Made by a program: the position numbers and the translations under genes
Assembly: GCA_951799425.1 (NCBI GenBank)
Contig: OX637393.1
Span: forward strand, 31,794,244-31,858,243
DNA length: 64,000 nt
Direction: 5' to 3'
Origin: Ilex aquifolium
Taxonomy: Eukaryota > Streptophyta > Magnoliopsida > Aquifoliales > Aquifoliaceae
Notes under the pieces: model-generated
The model's database searches: none
The model's input: only the letters and a program-made list of their open reading frames with translations
What the model was told of the DNA's origin: nothing
Shown: positions 1 through 9,311 of the stretch, piece after piece
Layout: the number at the start of each line of letters is the position of its first letter
Numbering within the stretch: position 1 is the first letter of the stretch

Positions 1-1441
1 TGCTGAGCCCAGCACGTCGGCGAGGGAGACTTGGCCAAATTTCGAAGTTCTTGAGAGCTTGAACACAGAGGACGCTCTTGAAGTTGCGATGTCTGGCTAT
101 CGCTTGGACTTGAACTTGATTAAGAAACGAGCCGCCCTCAAAGACAGTCGGGGCCGAGGAACTAGTTCCAATGAACCTCCCCCCCTACCGCCAAGAGGGA
201 TTCCACCAGTCGATCCTCCTCCACCACCGAGGGGGACTTCTCGTTCCAACCTTCCTCCTCCTCCTTCCCCTTCTGGACCTTCGGGGCGCGGCCGGGGCCG
301 AGAAAGAGACCCCCACCCCGAGGAGGAAAGGAGAGTGAAGCAGAAACATGATGTGGCCGGTCGGGGTAGGGGTACTCCCGCTCCTACTTCGTCATCATCA
401 ACTCCTGGCACAACTCCGCCTTCCCCTTCAGTGCCAATGACTCAGGCGGCGGAATGGCGTCCTCGGGTTCGGGATCGTGAAGGCAATCCGATCCGAGATT
501 CTGATTCAATCATCCATTCTCCTTACGTGGCCTATGCTGTGAGTGAGACCCTCCTCTTTCCTGGCGACATGGAGGAGCACCGAGGCAGGCCACTGAATCA
601 ACTTCTACGTAACATCATCCAGAATTCCTTGGTGGTGAGTGTCTAAGTCGATTTTCTCCTTTCACTTCCTTGTTTCATTAACTGTGCTGACTTCCCACCT
701 TCTTTTCAGACTGCTCAGCAAGTCTCTGCTATTGCCGACCGCTTCTACTCCCAACGGGACGTGCTCCAGGACTCAGAGAAGCAAAAATCTGAGGCTCAGG
801 CTGCTCTTGCAACGGCAAAGGAGGAAGTGGCAGCGAGGGACAAAACTTTGTCTTCTCAGTCTGCACAAATAGCTGCACTTCTGAAGGAGGCCGAGGGTGC
901 CAAGGCCAAGCTTAAGAAAACCAATGCGTCCCTAGCCGATGCCGAGAAGAAAATCACGGAATCCACCAAGCAACTCTCGGCGGCGGAAGCCAAGGTGGCA
1001 GAGTCAGAGCAGACTTGTTTTGCACTCACCCAGGAGCTGGACAAGGTCCGGGCAGCATTGGAAGCTGCTAACAAGACCCAGCAGGAGATCGTTGACCAGT
1101 GCGCCGACGACATCCTGGTGGCCTTCGAGGAGCAGAAGAAAGAGTTTTTCAAACTGGGCTGGGATGCGGGTCTGAGAGCCGCCGAGGTGCCTGAGGACTC
1201 TCCACTTTTTCAGGAACACAAGTACGTTCCTTCTGAGGAAATAGCAGCCGCCTCGGGGGAAGTTTCTGCCGACGGTGCAAATGTGGAGCAGACGGCTGCT
1301 AATCCCCCGGCTCCTATTTCTGCCTCTGTGCCCCCCGCCGACGCCCCTGCTGCGGACACTCTATCTGCCAGCATCGATGAGCTCTTTGGAGACATAGGGG
1401 GCAACATCGGTGGAGAAGTGACTGAGCCCCCAGCGCAGTAG
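1..1441 (+). CDS. Antisense gene (aORF) of the Tat element, C-terminal part, two exons
   Basis: This gene lies on the strand opposite to gag-pol, between pol and the missing 3' LTR. That is the position of the extra antisense ORF known in Tat/Retand-type elements. The frame is already open at base 2, so the start lies off the left edge. The first exon (to 634) encodes a proline- and arginine-rich, probably disordered region with PPPLPPRG- and PPPPPRG-like runs. The second exon (710-1441) opens with an Ala/Glu/Lys/Gln-rich stretch of about 150 residues with heptad character, a likely coiled coil. An acidic, Ala/Pro-rich tail follows. A 75-bp GT-AG intron joins them in frame. Proteins of this layout usually carry an N-terminal 'putative gypsy type transposon' domain (PF04195), which would be off-window; this is inferred from the related gene at 43416-44329. 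The function is unknown. Confidence 0.75.
635..709 (+). other. Intron of the antisense gene
   Basis: The donor is GTGAGT at 635-640. The acceptor is a pyrimidine-rich tract ending TTTTCAG at 709. The upstream frame holds exactly 192 codons from 59 to 634 and the downstream frame opens at 710 in phase 0, so removal keeps one frame. The intron has a T-rich body, as plant introns do, and is 75 bp long, near the lower limit for plants. RNA evidence is not available here. Confidence 0.7.
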
Positions 1442-1837
1442 TTTAGGCTTTTTTCCCTTGTTTATGTAACTTTTTATTTTCAATCCTGTAGCTCGGGGGA
1501 CGCAAAGCCCCATTTTGGAAATGAAATTTGAACTTTGTTTTCCTACATACTTTTTCCAATGTACTCCTCTTGTGAACTCCAGGGATACACACACTAAGTA
1601 CTTTATTTAAGCAAGAAGTGTCGGGTGTTTCTTCCCATCGGGGTTTGATTTTCTTCCATTTGGCACCTGCTCGGGTACCACCCCGACGCGTCTGTCACTC
1701 GGGATAACGTTCCCCTCGGGGCCATGTCCCCCTCGGGAAACTTTTACTTGTTTGTTTGTTTGGAGGCAGGGGTTCGGGACTCCGTACCCTCGGGGTTATG
1801 CATTTTCCAGGAAAATGATTACTATAAGACTTGAACA
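1442..1837. other. Convergent spacer between antisense gene and pol
   Basis: These 396 bases separate two genes transcribed towards each other. Nothing coding is seen. Short CTCGGG/CCTCGGGG repeats occur around 1660-1800. Both 3' ends presumably lie here, but no convincing polyadenylation signal could be fixed on either strand. Confidence 0.6.
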
Positions 1838-4800
1838 TCAAAAGAAATACTTTTTCAAATTCATTACATTCCATGGTCTTTTTACATTGTTTCCTTCCAT
1901 GTCTTGCAACTCATACGACCCGGAGCTTCCTGCTGACGTGATCTTGTATGGACCCTCCCAGTTGGGCCCCAGCTTGCCATCCGCCGGGTCTCGGGTGTTT
2001 GCCACCACCCTCCTGAGCACAAGGTCACCTACTTTGAATTCCCGAGTCTTGACCTTTCTATTATAGAGCCTGGACACCCCTTCCTGGTATTTGGCCAGCT
2101 TCAAGGCTGCCATTTCCCTCTTCTCCTCCACGAGGTCTACATCCAGGCCGAGTTGGCGGTCGTTGTCTCCTGTGTCAAAGGCCAATGTCCTTATAGTGGG
2201 AAGACCCACTTCAAGAGGGATGACTGCTTCAACCCCGTATGCGAGGGCATATGGCGTCTCCCCTGTTGACCTGCGAGGGGTGGTTCTGTACGTCCATAGG
2301 ATGTTGAGGAGCTCCTCCACCCACTTTCCCTTGGCTTTTTCCAGCCTTTTCTTGATACTATTGATAATGGCTTTGTTCGAGGACTCGGCTTGTCCGTTTC
2401 CTTGAGGGTACGCGGGAGTAGAATAATAGTTTCGAATTTTGAGGTGCTCACAAAAGGACTTGAAAGGTCCACTGTTGAATTGCGTTCCGTTGTCAGACAC
2501 AAGGGCGCGGGGGATCCCGAATCTTGTAACTATGTTTTTCCACACAAACTTCTTGGTGTCCACATCCCTGATATGAGTCAGAGGCTCAGCCTCGACCCAT
2601 TTTGTGAAGTAGTCAGTTCCCACTATCAGGAATCTTTTGTTGCCAGGGGCCTTAGGGAGCGGCCCAACCAAGTCAAGTCCCCACTGGGCGAACGGCCAGG
2701 GACAAGTCAACGGATGCAAGTCCCCGGCTGGCTGTCGAATAGCCGGGGCGAACCTCTGACATTGGTCACATTTTTGAACGTATGCCTGTGCATCCCTCTG
2801 CATTCGCGGCCACCAGTACCCCTGTGACATGATGCGGTGGGCCATGGTTCGTCCTCCTGAGTGCCCCCCACATATGCCTTCATGTACCTCATATAAGAGT
2901 GGTTCAACCTCGTCTTCACGGACACAGAGTAAATACGGCCCGGAAAGTGACTTCCGATACAGCCTCTGGTCCGGAGAAGCCCAGAACCTTGGGGCCTTCA
3001 TCTTTATCTTCCTGGCTTCCTTTGGACACTCAGGGAGTATCTCGGAGAGGAGGAACCCAAGCAATGGATCCATCCAGCTAGGAGGCTTTTCCCCCTGCTC
3101 AATGACAGTCACCAAAGGAACTGGATCTATGGCAAGACCCGGAAGGTACTCCACGGTGATTCTTCGCGTCGTGGTGGAGTCCAGGGCCGAGGCCAGACAA
3201 GCTAAGGCGTCGGCATGAGCATTCTCGGCCCGGGGTATCTGCTTGATTTCTCTTTTCTCAAATTTGTGGAACAAGGCCACGGCTTTGCGATAATAGGCCT
3301 TCATTCTAAAGTCCTTTGCTTCGAATTCTCCGCTGATCTGATTTACCACTAACATGGAGTCGCAATGGACTATCAGCCTTGCCACCCCTGCAGCGTCGGC
3401 GAGTTTGAGCCCCGAAATTAGAGCCTCGTACTCCGCTTCATTATTGGATGCCTTGAAACCTAGCCGGACAGCTTGTTCCGTGACTACTCCCTCCGGGGAG
3501 ACCAGCAATGCTCCTATGCCGGAACCTCTGTTGTTGGAGGATCCGTCCACGAAGAGATTCCAGGAGGGTTCCTGGGATGGAGATGTAAGTTGCCTGACCG
3601 TGCCGGGGAGTTCCCCTCGAGGGGAAAGGAGTCTTTCCTTGGAGAATTCCGCTATGAAATCCGCTAACACTTGCCCTTTTATGGCAGTACGAGGTTCATA
3701 GCGGATATCATGTTCCCCCATCTCTACTGCCCACTTGGCGAGCCTCCCTGAAAGGTCGGCTTTCCTTAGTATAGCCTTCAAAGGTTGGTCCGTGCGGACC
3801 ATGATTGGATGGGCTTGGAAGTAATGCCTCAGCTTCCTCGCAGCTGTGATTAATGCTAAAGCCAACTTCTCCAGTGGTAGGTACCTTGTCTCAGCGTCCA
3901 ACAAGGCCTTACTTACGTAGTACACTGGCCTTTGCTCGCGTTCATGCTCGTGTACCAACACTCCACTAACTGCGAATTCTGACACCGCCAGGTAGAGGAA
4001 TAGTGTTTCCCCTGGCATCGGGACAGACAGGGTTGGGAGGACCCTAAGGTACTCCTTGATCCCTTCGAGTGCTTCTCCACATTTATCGTTCCAAGTCCCC
4101 TTCCCGGACCTTCTGATAGCATCGAAGAAGGGCTTGCATTTGTCTGACGACCGAGACATGAATCGGTTTAGGGCTGCCAGCATCCCCGTGAGTCTTTGGA
4201 CTTCCCGAACCGTCCGGGGGCTTTGAACGTCTAGGACGGCTTGTATTTGTTCTGGGTTGGCTTCGACTCCTCGCCGGCTCACCAAGTACCCTAGGAACTT
4301 CCCGGATCCAACTCCAAAGACGCATTTTGCCGCGTTCAGCTTCAAACCATACTTCCGCAGGGTGGAGAAGGTATCCTCCAGGTCCCTGATGTGATCATCC
4401 TTCCTTCGACTCTTCACCAGCATGTCGTCGATGTAGACTTCCATCGTGTCCCCTATCTGCCTCTTGAACATCCGGTTCATAAGTCTCTGATAAGTGGCCC
4501 CAGCGTTCTTAAGGCCGAAAGGCATGACCTTGTAGCAATAAACTCCCATGGGAGTAATGAACGCGGTCTTCTCCTGGTCAGATAGATGGAGGGGGATCTG
4601 ATGGTATCCTGCCCTGGCGTCCAGGAAAGCCATGCGCTGATGCCCTGCCGTGGCGTCCACCAGTTGATCCACCTTTGGGAGGGGGAAGTCGTCCTTGGGA
4701 CAGGCTTTGTTCAGATCCGTGAAGTCTACGCACACGCGCCACTTCCCACCTTTCTTCTTAGCACAAACGGTGTTGGACAGCCATTCCGGGAATTGAACTT

Positions 4801-5161
4801 CCCGGATGGTGTCGGCTTTCAGGAGCCTCTCCACCTCCTCGTTTACTGCTTGGGCATGATGCGGAGCCATGCGTCGTGGCTTCTGCTTTACCGGTTTGTG
4901 GGAGGGGTCAACATGGAGCTTGTGAGTGATAACGTCGGGGCTTATCCCCTTCATCTCCATGGAATCCCATGCAAACACATCTGCATTCTTTCTCAAAAAA
5001 TCCGTCATCTCCCTTTGCTCAACATGGGACATGGTGGATCCAATCAAAAAGCATCTTTCCTCGTCTCCTTCAACCAAAGGTATCTTCAGGAGATCCTCCA
5101 TGGATCTGTCTGCCGGATCGATCCGCGGCTCGTCGACCCCGAGCCGCCCGGACTGTAATTG
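1838..5161 (-). CDS. pol: pol polyprotein: RT, degenerate RNase H, second (archaeal-type) RNase H, integrase
   Basis: The first Met is at 5101 (1087 residues), but the frame runs without a stop back to the codon after the gag-pro terminator. Domains in order, counted from that Met: reverse transcriptase about 60-300 with YIDD at 223-226; native RNase H about 365-485, in which the usual first catalytic Asp motif reads LYLAVS; a second RNase H about 511-650 with the D-E-D-D set at D519, E557, D581 and D631; integrase with an HHCC zinc site at H740, H747, C778 and C781, then the D810-D870-E906 triad (35 residues between the last two). The C-terminus ends with a GPY-like patch and no chromodomain. 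Loss of the native RNase H active site with gain of the second domain is a known Tat trait, so it is not decay. Length and completeness are as expected for the family. Confidence 0.93.
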   Translation of the reverse strand, partial: QLQSGRLGVDEPRIDPADRSMEDLLKIPLVEGDEERCFLIGSTMSHVEQREMTDFLRKNADVFAWDSMEMKGISPDVITHKLHVDPSHKPVKQKPRRMAPHHAQAVNEEVERLLKADTIREVQFPEWLSNTVCAKKKGGKWRVCVDFTDLNKACPKDDFPLPKVDQLVDATAGHQRMAFLDARAGYHQIPLHLSDQEKTAFITPMGVYCYKVMPFGLKNAGATYQRLMNRMFKRQIGDTMEVYIDDMLVKSRRKDDHIRDLEDTFSTLRKYGLKLNAAKCVFGVGSGKFLGYLVSRRGVEANPEQIQAVLDVQSPRTVREVQRLTGMLAALNRFMSRSSDKCKPFFDAIRRSGKGTWNDKCGEALEGIKEYLRVLPTLSVPMPGETLFLYLAVSEFAVSGVLVHEHEREQRPVYYVSKALLDAETRYLPLEKLALALITAARKLRHYFQAHPIMVRTDQPLKAILRKADLSGRLAKWAVEMGEHDIRYEPRTAIKGQVLADFIAEFSKERLLSPRGELPGTVRQLTSPSQEPSWNLFVDGSSNNRGSGIGALLVSPEGVVTEQAVRLGFKASNNEAEYEALISGLKLADAAGVARLIVHCDSMLVVNQISGEFEAKDFRMKAYYRKAVALFHKFEKREIKQIPRAENAHADALACLASALDSTTTRRITVEYLPGLAIDPVPLVTVIEQGEKPPSWMDPLLGFLLSEILPECPKEARKIKMKAPRFWASPDQRLYRKSLSGPYLLCVREDEVEPLLYEVHEGICGGHSGGRTMAHRIMSQGYWWPRMQRDAQAYVQKCDQCQRFAPAIRQPAGDLHPLTCPWPFAQWGLDLVGPLPKAPGNKRFLIVGTDYFTKWVEAEPLTHIRDVDTKKFVWKNIVTRFGIPRALVSDNGTQFNSGPFKSFCEHLKIRNYYSTPAYPQGNGQAESSNKAIINSIKKRLEKAKGKWVEELLNILWTYRTTPRRSTGETPYALAYGVEAVIPLEVGLPTIRTLAFDTGDNDRQLGLDVDLVEEKREMAALKLAKYQEGVSRLYNRKVKTREFKVGDLVLRRVVANTRDPADGKLGPNWEGPYKITSAGSSGSYELQDMEGNNVKRPWNVMNLKKYFF

Positions 5162-5164
5162 CTA
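5156..5164 (-). promoter_or_regulatory. Candidate stop-codon read-through site between gag-pro and pol
   Basis: The last gag-pro codon is followed by TAG CAA TTA (5164 down to 5156). The reading frame after TAG is the pol frame and stays open for 20 codons to the first pol Met and on through pol. UAG-CAA-UUA matches the UAG-CAR-YYA read-through signal of tobacco mosaic virus. Stop suppression is also known for the env-like ORF of the plant copia element SIRE1. Here it would set the Gag to Gag-Pol ratio. That use is an inference; the sequence match is exact. Confidence 0.7.
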
Positions 5165-7432
5165 TTTGTTTAGCAGTTCTTCTGGGGGCCGCTCCTTTTC
5201 CTTGGAGGCGACTCCCGCCTTCACAGCGGAGTAAAAACATGTCTTGGCGGATGCCTGATCCCCACGGATTTCTTTTACCCCCTCTGGAGTTGGGAACTTT
5301 AACATTTGGTGGTAGGTGGAATGCACCGCTCCTAGTGCATGCAGCCAGGCGCGCCCCATGATTATGTTGTAAGGCGAATCAGAGTCTATCACCACAAATT
5401 CTGTGTTTATTGTAACTGGCCCTGTGACGACGGGTAGCGTAATCTTGCCCAAGGGCAGGGCGTAAGAGCCATTAAATCCAACAAGGGGTGTGCCCACTTT
5501 GACGAGATCCTGGGGGCCAAGTCCCATGCGCTTTAGAACTTCGTAATACATCACTTCAGAGGAACTCCCAGAGTCCACCAGGATTCTCTTGACATCAAAG
5601 GTGCCGACCTTTAGGGTGAGGACCAAGGCGTCCTCATGGGGCAGCACGACGCCAGTCAGGTCGTCATTAGAGAATGTGATGTCCTTGTTGCTTTCCCGGA
5701 CCCTCTTGCTGGGTCGTTCCCCCTTCTCCTCGTCTAGCTTCCTTGTGAAAGTCACTCTCTTAAGATCCGATCTGAGGGTATTTGACGTTGGGCGATCCGT
5801 GGGACATACGTGGATGACATCGATGACATTGTCCTGAACGTTTACCTGACCATCGGCGACACGGGTCTCCTTTGGTGCCGCTTCCTCAATGTACTCCCTC
5901 AGGTGCCCCTCCCGTACCAACTTTTCCAGGAAGGACTTGTAAACCCTACAGTCCTCGGTGAGGTGTCCCACATCCTGGTGGTATGAGCACCTTACTTTCT
6001 GATTCCTGGTGGACGGGTCACCCAGCATCTTAGGCGGCCACTTAAAGAAGGGCTCCCTCCTAATCTTGTTGAGCAGCCTGTAAATGGGCTCCTTGAACAC
6101 GGTTTGGACCCCTTTGAAGGAGCCACTAGATGAGGGCATCAATCCCTTTCGGGGGAGGTCCCCTTTCTCAACTTCTCTTCTCCTTGGGGCCAAGAGTTTT
6201 CCTTTGCCCCCCAGCATTTCGTCTTCCACTCTGGAGTACTTATTTATCCGGACCATCAACTCCCCCATGCCAGTAGGCGTCCTCTTTGTCAAGGATCTGT
6301 AGAGGTCGGTGTCCCTCGAGAGGCCAAGTCTGAAGGAGGCAGCCGCCATGACTTCGGAGCACCCCTCTACCTCGTTGACTTCCTCCCAATAGCGGGTAGC
6401 ATATTGGCGGAGAGTCTCTCCTTCCTTTCGTCTCAAAGTTAACAACGACCCGACATCTTTCGGGCGTTTACTCCCTGTAATGAACCGAGCCAAGAATTGC
6501 TTGGTTAACTCCTTCCAAGACCCTATACTGCCGGGTGGAAGGGTCTCAAACCACTTCATAGCAGAGTCGCCTAGACTCATTGAAAATACCCGACACAGCA
6601 ATCGGTGGTCCGAATGGTAAAGAGACATCATTTGCTTGTACTGCCTTAAATGAGCTTCGGGGTCTGATCGCCCGTCATAAACTTTAAACCTTGGCACGAC
6701 AAACTTCTTTGATACCTCCATATTCGCGATAGCCTCGGTGAAGGGCGACTGAATGACCTCGTCATCCGCGTCTTCTTCTATCATGGTGTTGCCCCTTCGG
6801 GTGGAGTTCAAATGTACCCGGAGATCTTCTTGGCACCGAGATCTTACTTCTTGCTCATCCCGGCGTCTGATTGGACGTCCTGACCTATTGTTCCTTACAG
6901 AGAGTGTAGACCCCTCCTCGGATTCCTCCACGCCCCCTCGCCCGGAGAGTCTCCGACGGAGGTCGTTCCACGCCAATGACTTTGTCTTCTTGGCTGGGAC
7001 CTCCGGGAGCTCCCTCCTGGCCCTCGGGCGCTTAGAAGCCCTGGAGCTATTCGATCCACCGCTGAGGCGATCTCTGAGGTCTCGAGCCTTCATTCCCTTG
7101 ACAGGGGGCTCGTGTGATTGCCTCTGGTCTCGAGATCCTCCGCCGGAAATTGTGAACTCATTGAGCCGGTTCAGGACATTGACGTTGTCCTCTTCCAACT
7201 GCCTCAGGCGATCCCCGAACTGGTCCTCTATCACTTCAGCAAGTTGCCGTGCCAACGGGGCTGCCTTTCCAGAGCCCACGCCCATGTTGGTCTGGTGGGT
7301 CGGTCCTTTGGAGTGAACAGAACACTCCCTATTCACGCTTTCCACGCGATCCTTCGTTCTTGACATGGATGGGGCTGTTAACTCAACGTTCCTTTGCTGA
7401 GTGCTCTTTCCCTTTTGACGAGTATTCACCAT
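5162..7432 (-). CDS. gag-pro: gag-pro polyprotein (capsid, nucleocapsid, aspartic protease)
   Basis: The start is at 7432, because MVNTRQKGK is a typical Gag beginning and lies just inside the primer-binding site; the frame is open further upstream, into the LTR. This gives 756 residues. The N-terminal third is basic, Ser/Arg-rich and low in complexity. The middle holds a retrotransposon Gag core (FVVPRFKVYDGRSDP to WEEVNEVEG). A single zinc-knuckle variant follows with ligands Cys-X2-His-X4-His-X4-Cys (CSYHQDVGHLTEDC), the form usual in Tat elements. The C-terminal part is an aspartic protease with active site VDSGSS at roughly residue 620 and the second motif IIMGRAWL. Pol follows in the same frame after a leaky-type stop. 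Confidence 0.92.
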   Translation of the reverse strand: MVNTRQKGKSTQQRNVELTAPSMSRTKDRVESVNRECSVHSKGPTHQTNMGVGSGKAAPLARQLAEVIEDQFGDRLRQLEEDNVNVLNRLNEFTISGGGSRDQRQSHEPPVKGMKARDLRDRLSGGSNSSRASKRPRARRELPEVPAKKTKSLAWNDLRRRLSGRGGVEESEEGSTLSVRNNRSGRPIRRRDEQEVRSRCQEDLRVHLNSTRRGNTMIEEDADDEVIQSPFTEAIANMEVSKKFVVPRFKVYDGRSDPEAHLRQYKQMMSLYHSDHRLLCRVFSMSLGDSAMKWFETLPPGSIGSWKELTKQFLARFITGSKRPKDVGSLLTLRRKEGETLRQYATRYWEEVNEVEGCSEVMAAASFRLGLSRDTDLYRSLTKRTPTGMGELMVRINKYSRVEDEMLGGKGKLLAPRRREVEKGDLPRKGLMPSSSGSFKGVQTVFKEPIYRLLNKIRREPFFKWPPKMLGDPSTRNQKVRCSYHQDVGHLTEDCRVYKSFLEKLVREGHLREYIEEAAPKETRVADGQVNVQDNVIDVIHVCPTDRPTSNTLRSDLKRVTFTRKLDEEKGERPSKRVRESNKDITFSNDDLTGVVLPHEDALVLTLKVGTFDVKRILVDSGSSSEVMYYEVLKRMGLGPQDLVKVGTPLVGFNGSYALPLGKITLPVVTGPVTINTEFVVIDSDSPYNIIMGRAWLHALGAVHSTYHQMLKFPTPEGVKEIRGDQASAKTCFYSAVKAGVASKEKERPPEELLNK

Positions 7433-7460
7433 GGTCACTGATCTTCGGGAAATATGATCT

Positions 7461-7478
7461 TTCCCACAGACGGCGCCA
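7461..7478 (-). other. Primer-binding site of the Tat element
   Basis: On the minus strand the site starts TGGCGCCGTC, four bases inside the LTR end. The first nine bases match the complement of the 3' end of plant tRNA-Asp, the primer most often assigned to TGGCGCC-type Gypsy elements. It lies 29 bp upstream of the Gag start. Confidence 0.75.
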
Positions 7479-7834
7479 GATTGTGCGTACAGATTTTTGC
7501 ACAATATAAATGTTCGAGTAGAAGCAGGACTAGGGCGAACTCGTCTTGACCGTTGACGTCGAATCCTAGCGATGAAGTGGATTGGCGTGACGTAGGCCAA
7601 AAGGAACTGGTTGGATTGATGGTGGCTCCTCCTTGTGGAACGGTTGAACTAAGCCTCACAAACGGTGTTGGATTCCGGCTTCTCCTGGACAAGAAGAGAA
7701 GAGTTAGAAGGGCGCCGGAGTGTCTCCGGCGTTTCCCCTCCGACGGATAAGTCAGTAGTCGTTTTTGAGAGGGAGATTATTTGGAGCACACTTGTTTGCA
7801 TGTGTTGCCTACCTTCGATTTGCCTCTCAGAGGG

Positions 7835-7843
7835 CTATTTATA
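7835..7843 (-). promoter_or_regulatory. TATA box of the Tat LTR
   Basis: TATAAATAG reads on the minus strand with GC-richer flanks. It is about 400 bp upstream of the Gag start in element sense. Transcription should start roughly 30 bp further left, near 7800. Confidence 0.7.
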
Positions 7844-8324
7844 CCTTTGTTGGTAGTAATCATTGCGGGCTAGTGCACAATAGGAGATGTCAGTCATGGG
7901 GAAGCGTTTTTCCCCTTTTGCAGAGATATTTGAAGGCTCTTAACTGCTCGGAGTCCCGACCAATCAATGCCCCTTCCCTCGGGCGCCCGAGCAATAAATG
8001 CTCTTATCCCTATGCAAATGTATTGAATGCTTGATCTTCGTAGCACTTAATGCGCCCCTTTCCGGGCTATCCCAGTCATCAAGGACATCCCATCATACTG
8101 AATGTTTATTAAATGATCCCCTGTATACCCGGACAATGACTGGGACCTTTGTGTAAAGCTATGTACTGCTCTGCCCACAGTACTACGTGTCCTTATCCCC
8201 TTGGTTGCCAACTCTGCTTACCCTGCCTGCCTTACTGAGTTGACGGAAAAGACAAGCCAGTGACTCCTTCCTCACCTTAGTCTCCATAAGCCGAAGACGT
8301 CGGGGAGCTTTTGGAGCCGAGATG

Positions 8325-8556
8325 ACGTGTACCGGGCCTCATATCCCGAGAAGACATAGGCGCCGAGGACACGTGTGGGATGAGGCAGCACCGAGGTTCA
8401 TTGAGTGCCGAGATTACGTGTCATCAATCTAAACCACCAGTGGTATCCGGACGCCGAGGACACGTGTCACCATTCTAGTACCGGGATCACACGACGCCGA
8501 GGACGTGTGTCGTGACATCAGTCGTCGGAGCACAGTAATCCCCCGAGAACACGTGT
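8325..8556. promoter_or_regulatory. Array of six ACGTGT (G-box/ABRE-like) boxes in U3
   Basis: ACGTGT occurs at 8325, 8371, 8416, 8462, 8503 and 8551, a spacing of 41 to 48 bp. Three copies (8370, 8461, 8550) are full CACGTG G-boxes. Each lies in a degenerate unit with GCCGAG or CCGAGA just before the box. Plant bZIP and bHLH factors bind this core, so the array looks like a U3 enhancer built from diverged tandem units. Which factor binds is unknown. Confidence 0.7.
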
Positions 8557-8576
8557 TACCATCTGCTGAACCCACA

Positions 8577-9306
8577 GAATGTCCCATCAGGTAATGAGTA
8601 GTGATTGCATATATTTAGTGTCTTTATCTTTTGGTTTTTCATTTATGATAATTTTGTGAACCTCTAAAATCCGTTAGTGACACTATGTCTTCTCACTATA
8701 TCTTGATGTAGAGTTTGTATCCTGCATGCCATCTTCCTACAGGTTCTAGCACCAAAAATGTCATAATAATATGACAGTAGTGAAATTTTTAGTTTCCAAT
8801 ATATCATAGGTTACTGAACATATGTTGTTGTTTATAATTTTGTTAAGAAGGTAATAACAATATATTGTTTCATTCCCTGAACATTAGTGAGGCAATATCA
8901 ATTTATTATGCTTCATTAGACACTTCTTCAGGCTTTCAAGTGCTCAGAGGACATTGGCCACTCTCTGTCAGAGCTCCAAGGCTTCTTTTGAAGGATCAAG
9001 TGTGCTTGATGGTTTTTCCCGACCTCCAAACACGAACTCAAATTATGTGTATATGGCTTAAAGAAATTGGTGAGTGTTACTCTCCCTCAAGTTCAATGCA
9101 AGAAATGGGAAAAATCTTGTGTGGATGAACAAAAATGTGTGTGTGTGCAAAATTGCTCCCCAAGCGTAGAGAGAGTATTTCAATGTCGTGTTTTACTTGG
9201 AATGGGTATTCCAAAGTCGTCTTCTCGGAGAAGGAAAGGTCGGTGTATTGAAGGATGATTTGTACAAAGTGAAAATTGGAAAATCTTTGTGATTTGAAGT
9301 TTGGTG
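8577..9306. other. Unassigned spacer between two elements
   Basis: The spacer is AT-rich with no recognised gene. A short open stretch at 8865-9070 is bounded by an AG and a GTGAGT, so it could be an exon-like relic, but its translation resembles nothing I know. This spacer and 14235 onward were contiguous before the element at 9312-14229 inserted. Confidence 0.5.
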
Positions 9307-9311
9307 GTTTG

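Larger units (their letters stand above)
1..8576 (-). mobile_element. Ty3/Gypsy Tat-lineage LTR retrotransposon, runs off left edge
   Basis: The parts in element order, right to left, are a 5' LTR (7482-8576), a primer-binding site (7461-7478), gag-pro (5162-7432), pol (1838-5161) and an antisense gene on the opposite strand (1-1441). The 3' LTR is outside the window. Three things place it in the Tat lineage: a TGGCGCC-type primer site, two RNase H domains in pol, and an antisense gene between pol and the 3' LTR. The long frames are uninterrupted and it looks whole in the visible part, so it is probably young. It cannot be dated because only one LTR is present. The 5 bp after the LTR (GAATG, 8577-8581) would be one TSD copy; its partner is off the window. 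Confidence 0.9.
7482..8576 (-). repeat. 5' LTR of the Tat element
   Basis: The LTR is about 1095 bp with TGTG...CACA ends when read in element sense. The inner end abuts the primer-binding site. The outer end is inferred from the terminal inverted bases, because the second LTR is not in the window. A TATA box (7835-7843) splits it into U3 (to the right) and R-U5 (to the left). Confidence 0.7.

Noticed and set aside
1-1441. Host coiled-coil protein gene
   Set aside because: The position, antisense to pol and on the 3' side of a Tat element, and the family precedent make an element-borne antisense gene more likely.
2091-7363. Many plus-strand ORFs of 60-190 codons
   Set aside because: All are shadows of the minus-strand gag-pol, which has clear domains.
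8865-9128. Possible exon of a host gene
   Set aside because: It is bounded by AG and GTGAGT, but no recognisable protein, no partner exons and no conserved motif are seen.
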